Source: Amycolatopsis tucumanensis (lineage in GTDB: Bacteria > Actinomycetota > Actinomycetes > Mycobacteriales > Pseudonocardiaceae). From it: DNA of 64,000 nt. Both the position numbers and the translations under genes were made by a program. Under the pieces are notes generated by a model that was not told the origin of the DNA, did not search any database, and saw only the letters and a list, made by a program, of their open reading frames with translations. The stretch spans positions 157,523 to 221,522 of the forward strand of contig NZ_JAKGSD010000006.1 in NCBI RefSeq assembly GCF_021654135.1. Reading direction: 5' to 3'. This document shows positions 24,479 to 33,582 of this stretch, piece by piece. Every line of letters starts with the position of its first letter. The first letter of the stretch is position 1.

Positions 24479-25683
24479 GGGTCGAGCCTCACCGGGAAGC
24501 TCGCGTGCACCCGCCAGCCACCGCCCGGCCGCGGCCCCACCTGCAAAATCCCGCCGAACAGGTGCGCCCGTTCGCGCATCCCGATCACCCCGTTGCCTCC
24601 CGGCAGGTCCGGCCCGGGCACCAGCTCCCGCGCCTTCCCGGCCCCGTCGTCCACGATCTCCACGTCCACCAGGTTCTCGGTCCGCCGCACCCGCACCTCC
24701 GCCCGGGCCCCCTGACCGGCGTGCTTGAGCGTGTTGGTCAGCGACTCCTGCACGATCCGGTACACGCCGAGCGACACCCCGGCAGGCAGTTCGGCGAGCG
24801 ACCCGTCGATCGACAACTCCACCGGCACCCCCGCGGTCCGCACCCGCTCCGCCAGGTCGGCCAGCGACTCCGCGGTCGGCTGCGGGATGCGCGGCTCCCC
24901 GGCCACCTCTTCGTTGCGCAGCACCTGCAGCAGCCGCCGCAGCTCGGTCAGCGCCTGCCTGCCCGTCTCGGAGATCGTGCGCACCGCCCGCTCGGCCAGC
25001 TCCGGGTTGGACCGCAGCGCGTAGGACGCCCCGTCGGCCTGCACCACGATCACGCTCACCGCGTGGGCGACCACGTCGTGCAGCTCCCGCGCGATCCGCC
25101 CGCGCTCCTCGGCCACCGCGATCCGCCCGGCCTGGTCGCGTTCGGTCTCCAGCAGGTGCAGCCGCGCCTCCATCTCCGCGTGGTAGGCCCGGCGCGCGCC
25201 GACGAACTCGCCGAGCACCCAGCACAACGCGAAGATCAGCCCGATGAACAGCAGCGGCGCCCAGCCCTGCGGCGACCAGCCGGCCCACATCTGCACCACG
25301 CTGATCACGGCCTGCGCGGCCAGGTACAGCGCGGCCTGCCGCCGCCCGACGTAGACGACCACCGTGTACAGCGCCACGCAGCTCGCCGTCGCGCTGCCGA
25401 CCCCCAGCTCCAGCGCGCTGTGCGGCACTGTCATCAGCAGGATCACGTAGGCGGTGACCACCGGGTACTTCCGGCGGAACGCCACCGGCCCCACCATCGC
25501 GAGGTCCAGCGGGATCGCCACGTACCACCGCTGACCCTCGCTGGGCTCGGCCCGCGCGACCAGGAACAACAGATCCATGAGCAGCAGCAACACGGCGAGC
25601 AGGACGTCCCCGACCATCGGGTGCGCCCGCATCCACAAGCTCAGTCGCCGCACACCGTTCACCCTAGGTCGGCGGCGGTCCAC
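24475..25683 (-). CDS. Membrane sensor histidine kinase (HisKA_3)
   Basis: 402 residues. Five or six hydrophobic segments in residues 20-165, with short loops, are followed by a linker helix, then ELHDVVAHAVSVI with phospho-acceptor His202. The ATPase domain has QESLTNTLKHA, IVDDGAGK and GGNGVIGMRER. It is of the DesK/LiaS-like NarX family common in actinomycetes, where such kinases sense membrane state. Translationally coupled to its regulator. The start is uncertain: GTG codons slightly downstream (VNGVRRLSLW) are alternatives to the one at 25683. Confidence 0.88.
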   Translation of the reverse strand: MDRRRPRVNGVRRLSLWMRAHPMVGDVLLAVLLLLMDLLFLVARAEPSEGQRWYVAIPLDLAMVGPVAFRRKYPVVTAYVILLMTVPHSALELGVGSATASCVALYTVVVYVGRRQAALYLAAQAVISVVQMWAGWSPQGWAPLLFIGLIFALCWVLGEFVGARRAYHAEMEARLHLLETERDQAGRIAVAEERGRIARELHDVVAHAVSVIVVQADGASYALRSNPELAERAVRTISETGRQALTELRRLLQVLRNEEVAGEPRIPQPTAESLADLAERVRTAGVPVELSIDGSLAELPAGVSLGVYRIVQESLTNTLKHAGQGARAEVRVRRTENLVDVEIVDDGAGKARELVPGPDLPGGNGVIGMRERAHLFGGILQVGPRPGGGWRVHASFPVRLDP

Positions 25684-25778
25684 TCCGCGTCATCCCGAGG
25701 TATCACCGCACGTGGGACTTCGGGCCGAGCTTCATGGCAGGATTCGGGGGCACAACGCAGGCACCGGGAGGGGGCGAC

Positions 25779-27317
25779 GTGACGGCGACGACGGATCAGG
25801 GCCGCCTGGCCGGTCCGCTGTCGGTGTCGGTGGCCAACCTCTGCCGCCGCCTGCAGCCGCAGGTTTCCGCCCGCACCGCCGCCGGGTTCGCCGAGGTGCT
25901 GCGCCGCCTCGGCGCGCCGCTGCAGGTCGCGGTCGCCGGGCGCATCAAGTCCGGCAAGTCGACGCTGGTCAACGCGCTGATCGGGCGGCGGGTCGCGCCG
26001 ACCGACGTGGGCGAGTGCACCCGCCTGGTGACCCGCTTCCAGTACGGCACGGTCGACCGCATCGAAGTGGTCTTCGCCGGCGGACACAAGCAGGTGCTGC
26101 CGTTCGCGCCGGACGGGTCCATCCCGGCCGAGCTGGGCGTGGACATCAGCAAGGTCTCGCACATCGAGGCGTACCTGACCAGCGCGGTCCTGCAGGAGAT
26201 GACCGTCATCGACACCCCCGGCCTCGGCTCGCTGGACGCCGCGTCGGTGTCGCGCACCGAGCAGTTGCTGGGCGCGGCCCACGCCGAAGAAGGCGGCGAC
26301 GAGCTGGACGAGACCTCGCGCAACGCGGTCGCCGGCGCGGAGGCCGTCCTCTACGTCGTGACCCAGGGCGTGCGCGCGGACGACCAGCAGGCGCTCGCCG
26401 CGTTCACCGCCGCGACCGCGAGCCGCGAGGCCGGCCCGGTCAACGCGATCGCCGTGCTGAACAAGGCCGACACCATCCCGCCGGAGTCCGTCGAGGGTTC
26501 CGGCGGCGACGTGTGGCGGGCCGCGTCGATCCTCGCCGAGAAGCAAGGTCTGCTGCTCAAGCCGCGGGTCGCCGACGTGCTGCCGGTGATCGGGCTGATC
26601 GCCGAGTCGGCCGAGTCGGGCAACTTCACCTCCGCCGACGCCGACGCGCTGCGCCAGCTGGCCGCTCTGGACGACGCGACGCTGGAGACCATGCTGATGG
26701 CGGCCGACATCTTCACCAGCTGGGACTGCGACGTCCCGGCAGGCACCCGCCTGCGGCTGCTGGAGAAGCTCGACCTCTACGGCATCCGCCGCGCCATCGA
26801 CGCGATCCGCGCCGACTCGGCGATCACCGCGGGCGCCCTGCGCAGGCTGCTGCTCAGCGCCTCCGGTCTGGACGCCGTCCGCGCCCGGCTGAACACGGTC
26901 TTCGCCGCCCGCGCGGACGGGATCAAGGCCGCCGCCGCGCTCGCGTCGGTCACCGCGCTGGCGCACGCTTCCGGCGACCCGGCCGAGCGGCAGCGCGTGC
27001 ACGACGCCATCGAGGTGCTGCTCGCCAAGCCCGAGGCGCACCAGCTGCGCCTGCTGGAGGCGCTCACGCTGGTCGTGGCCGGCGCGGTCGACATGCCCGA
27101 GGACCTGGCCGAAGAGGTCCTGCGGGTGGGCAGCAACGCCGACATCGACGAGCAGCTGGGCCTGCCCGGCGCGTCCCGGCCGGAGCTCGCCGCGCACGCG
27201 CTGGAGCGCGCCGGCTGGTGGCGGTCGTTCGCGTCCTTCGGCGCGACGCCCGCGCAGAGCCGGGTCGCGCACGTCGTGCACCGGGCGTACTTCCTCATCT
27301 GGCAGCAGCTGAGATGA
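25779..27317 (+). CDS. Dynamin-like GTPase (first of a pair)
   Basis: 512 residues from a GTG at 25779, chosen because GGGAGGGGG ends five bases before it. A GTPase domain of the dynamin/YdjA-like superfamily has G1 GRIKSGKS (54-61), a threonine in the EC-TRL segment as possible G2, G3 DTPG (145-148) and G4 NKAD (228-231). The rest (240-512) is almost wholly helical, as expected for a stalk, and no strong membrane segment is seen. Bacterial dynamin-like proteins often act as pairs that remodel or tether membranes. It begins a probable operon with a GrpE-like protein and a second dynamin-like GTPase. Confidence 0.85.
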   Translation: MTATTDQGRLAGPLSVSVANLCRRLQPQVSARTAAGFAEVLRRLGAPLQVAVAGRIKSGKSTLVNALIGRRVAPTDVGECTRLVTRFQYGTVDRIEVVFAGGHKQVLPFAPDGSIPAELGVDISKVSHIEAYLTSAVLQEMTVIDTPGLGSLDAASVSRTEQLLGAAHAEEGGDELDETSRNAVAGAEAVLYVVTQGVRADDQQALAAFTAATASREAGPVNAIAVLNKADTIPPESVEGSGGDVWRAASILAEKQGLLLKPRVADVLPVIGLIAESAESGNFTSADADALRQLAALDDATLETMLMAADIFTSWDCDVPAGTRLRLLEKLDLYGIRRAIDAIRADSAITAGALRRLLLSASGLDAVRARLNTVFAARADGIKAAAALASVTALAHASGDPAERQRVHDAIEVLLAKPEAHQLRLLEALTLVVAGAVDMPEDLAEEVLRVGSNADIDEQLGLPGASRPELAAHALERAGWWRSFASFGATPAQSRVAHVVHRAYFLIWQQLR

Positions 27318-27333
27318 ACGAGGGGTGGTGAGC

Positions 27334-27801
27334 GTGGCTTCCTGGTTCCGGCGCCGGTCCGCGGACGACTCCCCGACCGGGCAGATCCCCGGCGCGCAAC
27401 TGGCGAAGATCATCGACGAAGTCGAGGGAACCACAGCGGCGCAACCCCCGTCCAACACCGATGTGAACCGTGTATCCGATCTGGCCGCCGCCGGCCCGGA
27501 AGCGCTGGAGCAGGCGCGGGCCGACCGGCAGGAGCTGATCCAGCTCTGCCTCTACGCCCTGGACCGGGCGCGCAGCGGGGGCGTGGTCGAGCGCCTCGAA
27601 CAAGGGCTGGCCCGCGTCGGGGTGGAGGCGGTGCGGCCGGACGGGCAGCGGTTCGACCCGTCCGTGCACGAGGCAGGCGGCGCGATCAAGACCGACGACC
27701 CGGCGCTGGACGGCGTGGTCGCCGAGACCGAGGTCGTCGGGTTCACCGACGGCGGCCGCCTGCTGCGCGCGCCCGTCGTGACGGTCTACACGAAGCGCTA
27801 A
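27334..27801 (+). CDS. GrpE-like nucleotide-exchange-factor domain protein
   Basis: 155 residues from a GTG at 27334 (27325 and 27328 are also possible; GAGGGG at 27320 favours 27334). The C-terminal half matches the beta domain of GrpE: VEAVRPDGQRFDPSVHEAGGA, then AETEVVGFTDGGRLLRAPVVTVY. The preceding helix is much shorter than the long coiled coil of genuine GrpE, so this is a divergent paralogue. GrpE releases ADP from Hsp70, but no Hsp70 gene is next to it here. Its position between two dynamin-like genes suggests that it serves or senses that pair (inference). Confidence 0.7.
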   Translation: MASWFRRRSADDSPTGQIPGAQLAKIIDEVEGTTAAQPPSNTDVNRVSDLAAAGPEALEQARADRQELIQLCLYALDRARSGGVVERLEQGLARVGVEAVRPDGQRFDPSVHEAGGAIKTDDPALDGVVAETEVVGFTDGGRLLRAPVVTVYTKR

Positions 27802-27810
27802 GGTCCGGTC

Positions 27811-29646
27811 GTGACCGCTCCGCCGCTCTCGTCCCTGCCCAACCAGGTCAAGCAGGCCCGCGAAGCACTGCTGACCCTGCTGCGGGAGAACGACCCGAAG
27901 GCGGCGGCGTGGGTCGAGGAGGTCCGCCGGTCGCGGCCGAAGAAGCCGCAGGTGGTGGTGGTCGGCGAGACCAACCGCGGCAAGAGTTCCCTGGTCAACG
28001 CGCTGCTGGCGACCCCAGGTCTGTCCCCGGTGGACGCCGACGTCGCCACCGCCGGCTACCTCGTCTTCGACCACGCCCCGGAGTGGGGCGCGCAGGCCTG
28101 CTACCCCGGTCAGCTCGCGCCGGTCGCCGTGCCGCTGCCTGAACTCGTTCGCTGGGTCTCGGCCGCGCACGAGCTGCCCGACGGCCAGCTGCCGCCGCGG
28201 TACGTCGAGGTCACCGGTCCCGTCCCGATCCTGGAGCGAGTGTCGCTGGTGGACACCCCCGGGGTCGGCGGGCTCGATTCGATGCACGGCGAGCTGGCCG
28301 CCGAAGCCGCGGCGAACGCGACCGCGCTGCTGTTCGTCGTCGACGCCTCGGCCCCGTTCACCGCCGGTGAGCTGGAGTTCCTGCGCCGCGTCGGCGATCG
28401 CGTGGAGACCGTGGTGTTCGCACTGTCCAAAACGGACGCCTTCCGCGGCTGGCGCGAGGTGCTGGAGGCCGACCGGCGGCTGCTGGCCGAGCACGCGCCG
28501 CGCTTCGCCGACGCGGTGTTCCACCCGGTGTCGGCGCGGATGTTCGAGATGGCCGCGAAGGCGCCGAACGAGCAGGCCGCGGTGATGCTGCGGGAGCGGT
28601 CTGGTGTGATCGAACTGCAGGCCGCGCTGCAGGAACTCGTCGTCGGCCGGTCGGCGATGCTCGGCGAGGCGAACACGCTGCGGGCGCTGTCCAGCGCGCT
28701 CGGCGAGGTGCACGCCGGGCTGCTGGCCGAGCAGCGGGCCCTGTCCTCCGGCGAGGCCGAGGCGGAGCGGTTGCGTGAGCGGCGCGACGAGCTGGCGGCC
28801 GAGCGCAAGACGTCCACCCGCGGCTGGCAGCTCAAGCTGCGCGGCGAGATCCAGCGGGCCAGGGTCGACCTCGGCCACGAAACCAGCCGCCAGGTCCGGG
28901 ACGCCCAGTCCTACTTCCGCGCCCAGATCGACAACGCCAAGCGCGACCAGCTGACCCAGCTGCCGCAGCAGGTGGACGCGGCGCTGCAGATGATCTCCCA
29001 GCGCGTGTCGGCGACGATGGCGCAGCGGTTGAACCGGGTCACCGAGATCGCGCTGGCCGAGCTGTTCGCGCCGGAGGAGCTGGACGTGATCCGCTCGCAG
29101 TTCCTGCGCGCGGGCGGCCCGCAGGTGGTGCTGCGGCCGCCGGACCGCAAGCCGTCCACGCCCGAGGACAAGCTGCTCATCTTCATGGGGATCTCCGGTG
29201 GCGTCGGGGCGGGCAAGATCGCCGCGCTGCCGCTGGCCGGGGTCGCCCTGCTCAACCCGGTGGTGCTGCCCGCGACGATCGTCGTCGGCCTCGGCGCGGG
29301 CTGGTGGATGGCCCGCACCCGGCGGCACGCGGCGGACAAGCAGCACCTCAAGCAGTGGCTGGTCGAGTCGATCGCCGAGGCGCGTTCGATCCTCGACCAG
29401 CTGGTGGCCGAGCAGCTCATCGAGGCCGAACAGCAGCTGTCGCTGGCGCTCGACGAGGCGCTGTCCCGCCGGATCGACGCCATCGAGGCCGAACTCAAGC
29501 AGGTCGACAAGTCGATCAAAATGGGCGCGCAGGAGCGGGCGAAGAAGCTGGCCGCGGTGAGCCGGAAGCTCAAGGAGACCGGTGACGGCCGTGATCGGGC
29601 CGAGACCCTGCTCGGGCGCATCCGCACCCTGCGTGAGCAGGCCTGA
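27811..29646 (+). CDS. Dynamin-like GTPase with membrane-insertion hairpin (second of a pair)
   Basis: 611 residues. G1 GETNRGKS (52-59), G3 DTPGVGG (148-154), G4 SKTD (206-209). A long heptad-rich region (about 285-430) forms the stalk. A hydrophobic stretch at 455-500 (LLIFMGISGGVGAG, AALPLAGVALLNPVVLPATIVVGLG) fits a paddle or two membrane helices, as in bacterial dynamin-like proteins. A charged coiled coil closes the protein. It starts nine bases after the GrpE-like stop. Together with the first GTPase it probably forms a hetero-oligomer at the cytoplasmic membrane; related actinobacterial pairs act in sporulation division or antibiotic tolerance (family knowledge, not shown here). Confidence 0.87.
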   Translation: MTAPPLSSLPNQVKQAREALLTLLRENDPKAAAWVEEVRRSRPKKPQVVVVGETNRGKSSLVNALLATPGLSPVDADVATAGYLVFDHAPEWGAQACYPGQLAPVAVPLPELVRWVSAAHELPDGQLPPRYVEVTGPVPILERVSLVDTPGVGGLDSMHGELAAEAAANATALLFVVDASAPFTAGELEFLRRVGDRVETVVFALSKTDAFRGWREVLEADRRLLAEHAPRFADAVFHPVSARMFEMAAKAPNEQAAVMLRERSGVIELQAALQELVVGRSAMLGEANTLRALSSALGEVHAGLLAEQRALSSGEAEAERLRERRDELAAERKTSTRGWQLKLRGEIQRARVDLGHETSRQVRDAQSYFRAQIDNAKRDQLTQLPQQVDAALQMISQRVSATMAQRLNRVTEIALAELFAPEELDVIRSQFLRAGGPQVVLRPPDRKPSTPEDKLLIFMGISGGVGAGKIAALPLAGVALLNPVVLPATIVVGLGAGWWMARTRRHAADKQHLKQWLVESIAEARSILDQLVAEQLIEAEQQLSLALDEALSRRIDAIEAELKQVDKSIKMGAQERAKKLAAVSRKLKETGDGRDRAETLLGRIRTLREQA

Positions 29647-29731
29647 GAGGGTCGGTTGTGCCGGGGAACCGAACCGGCCTAACGTGAGTCAAAGCGTGTG
29701 ACTTCATTGGTGTGAGATTGGGGAGTTCGGC

Positions 29732-30424
29732 GTGTGGATCGATGAGACCGGCGGGGTTGAGCCCACCGACGCCACGACCTCCGACGGTGACCTGGAGATC
29801 ACGGTCGACGGGCAGACCTACACGGCCGAAGAGAACATGGACCTCAACCACGACGGGGTCAACGAGACGGTCCGCCTCGACAACGCCGACGGCACGATCA
29901 CCGCGTACGTCGACACCGACGACGACGGGCGCGCCGACCAGTACGTGCACACCGACACCGAGGGCAACGTCGTCGACCTGGCCCGCTACGACGAGACGAC
30001 CGGCGACTGGGTCGCCGACCACGACTCCGAGGCGGGCGAGCCGGACGCCACCGAGACCGGCCGCGCGGGCGAGATCACGGCGGACATGTCCGACGGCACC
30101 GTCGAGGTCGGCCCGGCCACTGTGGACAGCGACAACGACGGCACCGCCGACAGCGCGGTTGTCACCGACGACCAGGGCAACACGCGGGTCTTCACCGACG
30201 TCGACGGCGACGGCCAGGCCGACGTCCAGACGATCATCACGCCCGAGGGCGAGACGACCACGTACCAGCACACCGGCCCCGGCGAGTGGACCGAGACGAC
30301 GAACGGTTTCACCGCCGAGGTGCCGCCGGACAGCGACCAGCTGTGGGGCGGCAGCGGCGCACAGGCCGTCGAAGGGGTCGCGAAGATCGACTCCGGCACC
30401 GGGCAGTGGATCTCCCAGAACTGA
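29732..30424 (+). CDS. Highly acidic Asp-rich repeat protein
   Basis: 230 residues with an excess of Asp, Thr and Gly and very few Lys, so strongly acidic. It repeats a motif of the type D-x-N/D-x-D-G-x-x-D: DLNHDGVNETV, DTDDDGRADQYV, DSDNDGTADSAV, DVDGDGQADVQT, which resemble EF-hand or dockerin-like calcium loops. No signal peptide is visible. I recall similar proteins annotated as DUF6802 in related actinomycetes (not checked). The GTG at 29732 follows TTGGGGAG. It is 85 bases after the dynamin operon and may be part of it. Calcium binding is inference. Confidence 0.72.
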   Translation: MWIDETGGVEPTDATTSDGDLEITVDGQTYTAEENMDLNHDGVNETVRLDNADGTITAYVDTDDDGRADQYVHTDTEGNVVDLARYDETTGDWVADHDSEAGEPDATETGRAGEITADMSDGTVEVGPATVDSDNDGTADSAVVTDDQGNTRVFTDVDGDGQADVQTIITPEGETTTYQHTGPGEWTETTNGFTAEVPPDSDQLWGGSGAQAVEGVAKIDSGTGQWISQN

Positions 30425-30471
30425 CGGCCGCGGAACCGAACTTCCCTGAACTGACCGGTAACCACGGCGAA

Positions 30472-30511
30472 ATCAGGCCCCGATCGTCCCTCGCGGACGG
30501 CGGGGCCTGAT
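30472..30511 (+). terminator. Hairpin terminator after the acidic protein gene
   Basis: Perfect 11-bp arms ATCAGGCCCCG (30472-30482) and complement (30501-30511), loop 18 bases, followed by CGCGTTTCC. Located 47 bases after the stop. Confidence 0.7.
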
Positions 30512-30701
30512 CGCGTTTCCGGGCAAATCACCCACCCCCGGATATCGGCGAGATCACGCGCAAGCCGAAGAACTTTCTCCGCTACGCCGGTTCAGCGATA
30601 TCTGAATCGATTCCCTGATCGTTCTTGTGAGAGAACCGACAGGTCAGGCCTCGGTTACCGGCCGTCCATCCGGCTACCCTCGGGGAATCCCAGTATTTCC
30701 A

Positions 30702-30780
30702 GCACACCGGTAGGGCAGCCGGTGTGCGAAGCCATTCGGTCGCCGGCGACGGAGCGCTTCCCCGGACTCACTGTCCGGGG
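30702..30780 (+). promoter_or_regulatory. Structured leader of pckG: two hairpins
   Basis: Hairpin 1: GCACACCGG (30702-30710) with CCGGTGTGC (30719-30727). Hairpin 2: CCCCGGAC (30760-30767) with GTCCGGGG (30773-30780), loop five. The second ends 32 bases before the start codon. The 301-base gap 30512-30812 otherwise holds only AT-richer DNA near 30570-30630, a plausible promoter area. Function, whether attenuation, stability or protein site, is unknown. Confidence 0.45.
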
Positions 30781-30812
30781 TCGTGCTCCTGCCGTCGAAG
30801 TCAGGAGAAGGA

Positions 30813-32639
30813 ATGACTGCAGTAGCCATCCCGGGACTGGACAAGGCGCCGACGTCGCACAGCGGTGTGCTTGCGTGGGTACGGGAGGTCGCCGAGCTGA
30901 CCACCCCTGACCGAGTGGTGTGGTGCGACGGCTCCGACGAGGAGGCCGAGCGCATCAACAACGAGCTGGTCGAGGCCGGCACGTTCGTCCCGTTGAAGGC
31001 GAAGCCGAACTCCTTCTGGGCCGCCTCGGACCCGAGCGACGTCGCGCGGGTCGAGGAGCGGACCTTCATCTGCTCCGAGAACGAAGAGGACGCCGGGCCG
31101 ACCAACAACTGGATGCACCCGGACGAGATGCGCGCCACCATGACCGAGCTCTACCGGGGCTGCATGCGTGGCCGGACGATGTACGTCATCCCGTTCTGCA
31201 TGGGCCCGCTCGGCGACGAGAACCCGAAGCTGGGCATCGAGGTCACCGACTTCGCCTACGTCGTGGCGTCGATGCGGGTGATGACCCGCATGGGCACCAA
31301 GGCGCTGGAGAAGTTCGTCACCGACGACGGCACCGAGCGCGAGTTCGTGCCCGCTCTGCACTCGGTCGGCAAGCCGCTGGAGCCGGGCGAGAAGGACGTC
31401 GCCTGGCCGTGCAACGACACCAAGTACATCTCGCACTTCCCGGAGAGCCGGACGATCTGGAGCTACGGCTCGGGCTACGGCGGCAACTCGCTGCTGGGCA
31501 AGAAGTGCTACTCGCTGCGCATCGCCTCCGTCATGGCCCGTGACGAAGGCTGGCTCGCCGAGCACATGCTGATCCTCAAGCTGATTTCGCCGGAGAACAA
31601 GGCCTACTACGTGGCGGCCGCGTTCCCGAGCGCGTGCGGCAAGACCAACCTCGCAATGCTGCAGCCGACCATCCCGGGCTGGCGCGCCGAGACCATCGGT
31701 GACGACATCGCGTGGATGCGGTTCGGCGAGGACGGCCGCCTGTACGCGATCAACCCCGAGTTCGGCCTGTTCGGCGTCGCGCCGGGCACCGGTGTGAAGA
31801 CCAACCCGGTGGCGATGAAGACCATCGAGGCCGGCAACACCGTCTTCACCAACGTCGCGCTGACCGACGACGGCGACGTGTGGTGGGAGGGCATGACCAA
31901 GGAGGCGCCGGCGCACCTCACCGACTGGAAGGGCCGCGACTGGACCCCCGAGTCGGACGAGCCCGCCGCGCACCCGAACTCGCGCTTCTGCACCCCGATC
32001 GCGCAGGTCCCGACGCTCGCGCCGGAGTGGGACGACCCGAAGGGCGTGCCGATCTCGGCGATCCTGTTCGGCGGCCGCCGCGCCACCACGGTCCCGCTGG
32101 TGACCGAGGCCCGCGACTGGCAGCACGGCGTGTTCATGGGCGCCACCATGTCGTCGGAGAAGACCGCGGCCGCGGCGGGCAAGGTCGGCGAGGTGCGCCG
32201 CGACCCGATGGCGATGCTGCCGTTCCTCGGCTACCACGCCGGCGCGTACTTCCAGCACTGGCTGGACACCGGCAAGAACGCCGACGCCGCCAAGCTGCCG
32301 AAGATCTTCTACGTCAACTGGTTCCGCCGCGGTGACGACAAGCGGTTCCTGTGGCCGGGCTTCGGCGAGAACTCGCGCGTGCTCAAGTGGATCGTCGAGC
32401 GTCTCGAGGGCAAGGCCGGCGCGGTCGAGACCCCGGTCGGCCTGGTGCCGCGCGCCGAGGACCTCGACCTGGACGGCATCGCCGAGCCGATCGAGGACGT
32501 CCAGGAGTCGCTCGCGGTCAAGCCGGAGGAGTGGCGCCAGGAGATCCCGCTGATCGAGGAGTGGTTCGCCAAGATCGGCGACCGGGTGCCCTCCAGCCTG
32601 CACGACGAGCTGGCGGCCCTGAAGCAGCGCCTCGGCTGA
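30813..32639 (+). CDS. pckG: Phosphoenolpyruvate carboxykinase (GTP)
   Basis: 608 residues, normal length. It catalyses oxaloacetate + GTP to phosphoenolpyruvate + GDP + CO2, the entry to gluconeogenesis and a main anaplerotic node. The P-loop FPSACGKTN lies near residues 270-279 and includes the reactive cysteine of the GTP class. Substrate and metal-binding segments are seen in [24 protein letters not shown], the [16 protein letters not shown] region and [12 protein letters not shown]. The ATG at 30813 follows AGGAGAAGG. It is preceded by a structured leader and followed by a T-rich terminator, so it is a single-gene unit. Confidence 0.97.
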   Translation: MTAVAIPGLDKAPTSHSGVLAWVREVAELTTPDRVVWCDGSDEEAERINNELVEAGTFVPLKAKPNSFWAASDPSDVARVEERTFICSENEEDAGPTNNWMHPDEMRATMTELYRGCMRGRTMYVIPFCMGPLGDENPKLGIEVTDFAYVVASMRVMTRMGTKALEKFVTDDGTEREFVPALHSVGKPLEPGEKDVAWPCNDTKYISHFPESRTIWSYGSGYGGNSLLGKKCYSLRIASVMARDEGWLAEHMLILKLISPENKAYYVAAAFPSACGKTNLAMLQPTIPGWRAETIGDDIAWMRFGEDGRLYAINPEFGLFGVAPGTGVKTNPVAMKTIEAGNTVFTNVALTDDGDVWWEGMTKEAPAHLTDWKGRDWTPESDEPAAHPNSRFCTPIAQVPTLAPEWDDPKGVPISAILFGGRRATTVPLVTEARDWQHGVFMGATMSSEKTAAAAGKVGEVRRDPMAMLPFLGYHAGAYFQHWLDTGKNADAAKLPKIFYVNWFRRGDDKRFLWPGFGENSRVLKWIVERLEGKAGAVETPVGLVPRAEDLDLDGIAEPIEDVQESLAVKPEEWRQEIPLIEEWFAKIGDRVPSSLHDELAALKQRLG

Positions 32640-32655
32640 GTTTTCCGCCGCGCGA

Positions 32656-32700
32656 ACGGCCATCCCCGGTTCCGGCCGGGGGTGGCCGTTTCGCCGTTTT
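32656..32700 (+). terminator. Intrinsic terminator of pckG
   Basis: A 14-bp stem (32656-32669 with 32676-32689, one G-T pair) followed by TTTCGCCGTTTT. It is the most classical terminator in the window. Confidence 0.85.
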
Positions 32701-32718
32701 CGGCTCTATGGTCGGAAC

Positions 32719-33582
32719 ATGCTGGGGATGCGCTTCGGTGTGAACATGATGGAGCCCGGATCGCGGGCCGAGTTCGTGGACAAGGTGCGGCGGGCGGAGG
32801 AGCTGGGCTTCGACGTCGTGACCGTGGCCGATCACCTGGGGATGCCGGCGCCGTTCCCGGCGCTGGTGCTCGCCGCGGAGGCCACGTCGACGGTGCGGCT
32901 GGGCACGTTCGTGCTCAACGCGCCCTTCTACCACCCCGCCGTGCTGGCGCGGGACGTCGCGACGACCGACCAGTACAGCGGCGGGCGGCTGGAGCTGGGT
33001 CTCGGCGCGGGGTACGTGCGCGAGGAGTTCGAGGCGGCCGGGCTGCCGTGGCCGGGGCGCCGGGTCGACCACGTCGAACGGACGGTCGTGGAGCTGCGCA
33101 AGCTGTTCGGCGACCCCGAGCACCAGCCGCGCCCGGCGCAGGACGGCGGGCCGCCGCTGATGCTGGGCGGCTGGGGCGACCGGATGCTGGCGCTGGCCGC
33201 GGAGTACGCGGACACGATCGCGCTGACCGGCGCGCCGACGGCGAAGGGCGGCGGACTGGTCGGCCTGGCCGGCGCGGACGCGTTCGCCGAGCGGGTGTCG
33301 TTCGTGCGGTCACGGCTGGGCGCCCGCACGGCGGAGATCAACGTCCTGGTGCAACTGGTCGTGGTGACCGACGACCGCCGCGCCGCACTGGCCGACCTCC
33401 AGCGGTTCGCGCCGGAGATGAGCGTCGACGCGATCGGCGAGCTGCCGACGCTGCTGGTCGGTTCGGTGCCGGAGATCGTCGCGCAGATCGAGCGCATGCG
33501 GGAGCAGTTCGGGATCACCTACGTGTCGGTGCTGGAACGCAGCCTGGACGCGTTCGCCCCGGTGCTCGAGCAACTGAAGTAA
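32719..33582 (+). CDS. LLM-class F420-dependent oxidoreductase
   Basis: 287 residues of the luciferase-like monooxygenase superfamily, F420 branch. Features are FVDKVRRAEELGFDVVTVADH near the N-terminus, TSTVRLGTFVLNAPFYHPAVLARDVATTDQYSGGRLELGLGAGY as the cofactor-binding core (read as several adjacent segments) and PPLMLGGWGDRML. It resembles the TIGR03621-type F420-dependent family. The reaction is a hydride transfer with an unknown substrate. It starts 79 bases after pckG, beyond its terminator, so it should have its own promoter. Its 3' end runs directly into a minisatellite array. Confidence 0.87.
   Translation: MLGMRFGVNMMEPGSRAEFVDKVRRAEELGFDVVTVADHLGMPAPFPALVLAAEATSTVRLGTFVLNAPFYHPAVLARDVATTDQYSGGRLELGLGAGYVREEFEAAGLPWPGRRVDHVERTVVELRKLFGDPEHQPRPAQDGGPPLMLGGWGDRMLALAAEYADTIALTGAPTAKGGGLVGLAGADAFAERVSFVRSRLGARTAEINVLVQLVVVTDDRRAALADLQRFAPEMSVDAIGELPTLLVGSVPEIVAQIERMREQFGITYVSVLERSLDAFAPVLEQLK

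Noticed and set aside
25659..27458. Long antisense frames over the dynamin genes (also 27295-29346, 58451-61519 and 30801-32663)
   Set aside because: They mirror clearly recognised genes on the other strand, consist of Arg/Gly/Ala-rich sequence, and have no start signals or family motifs.
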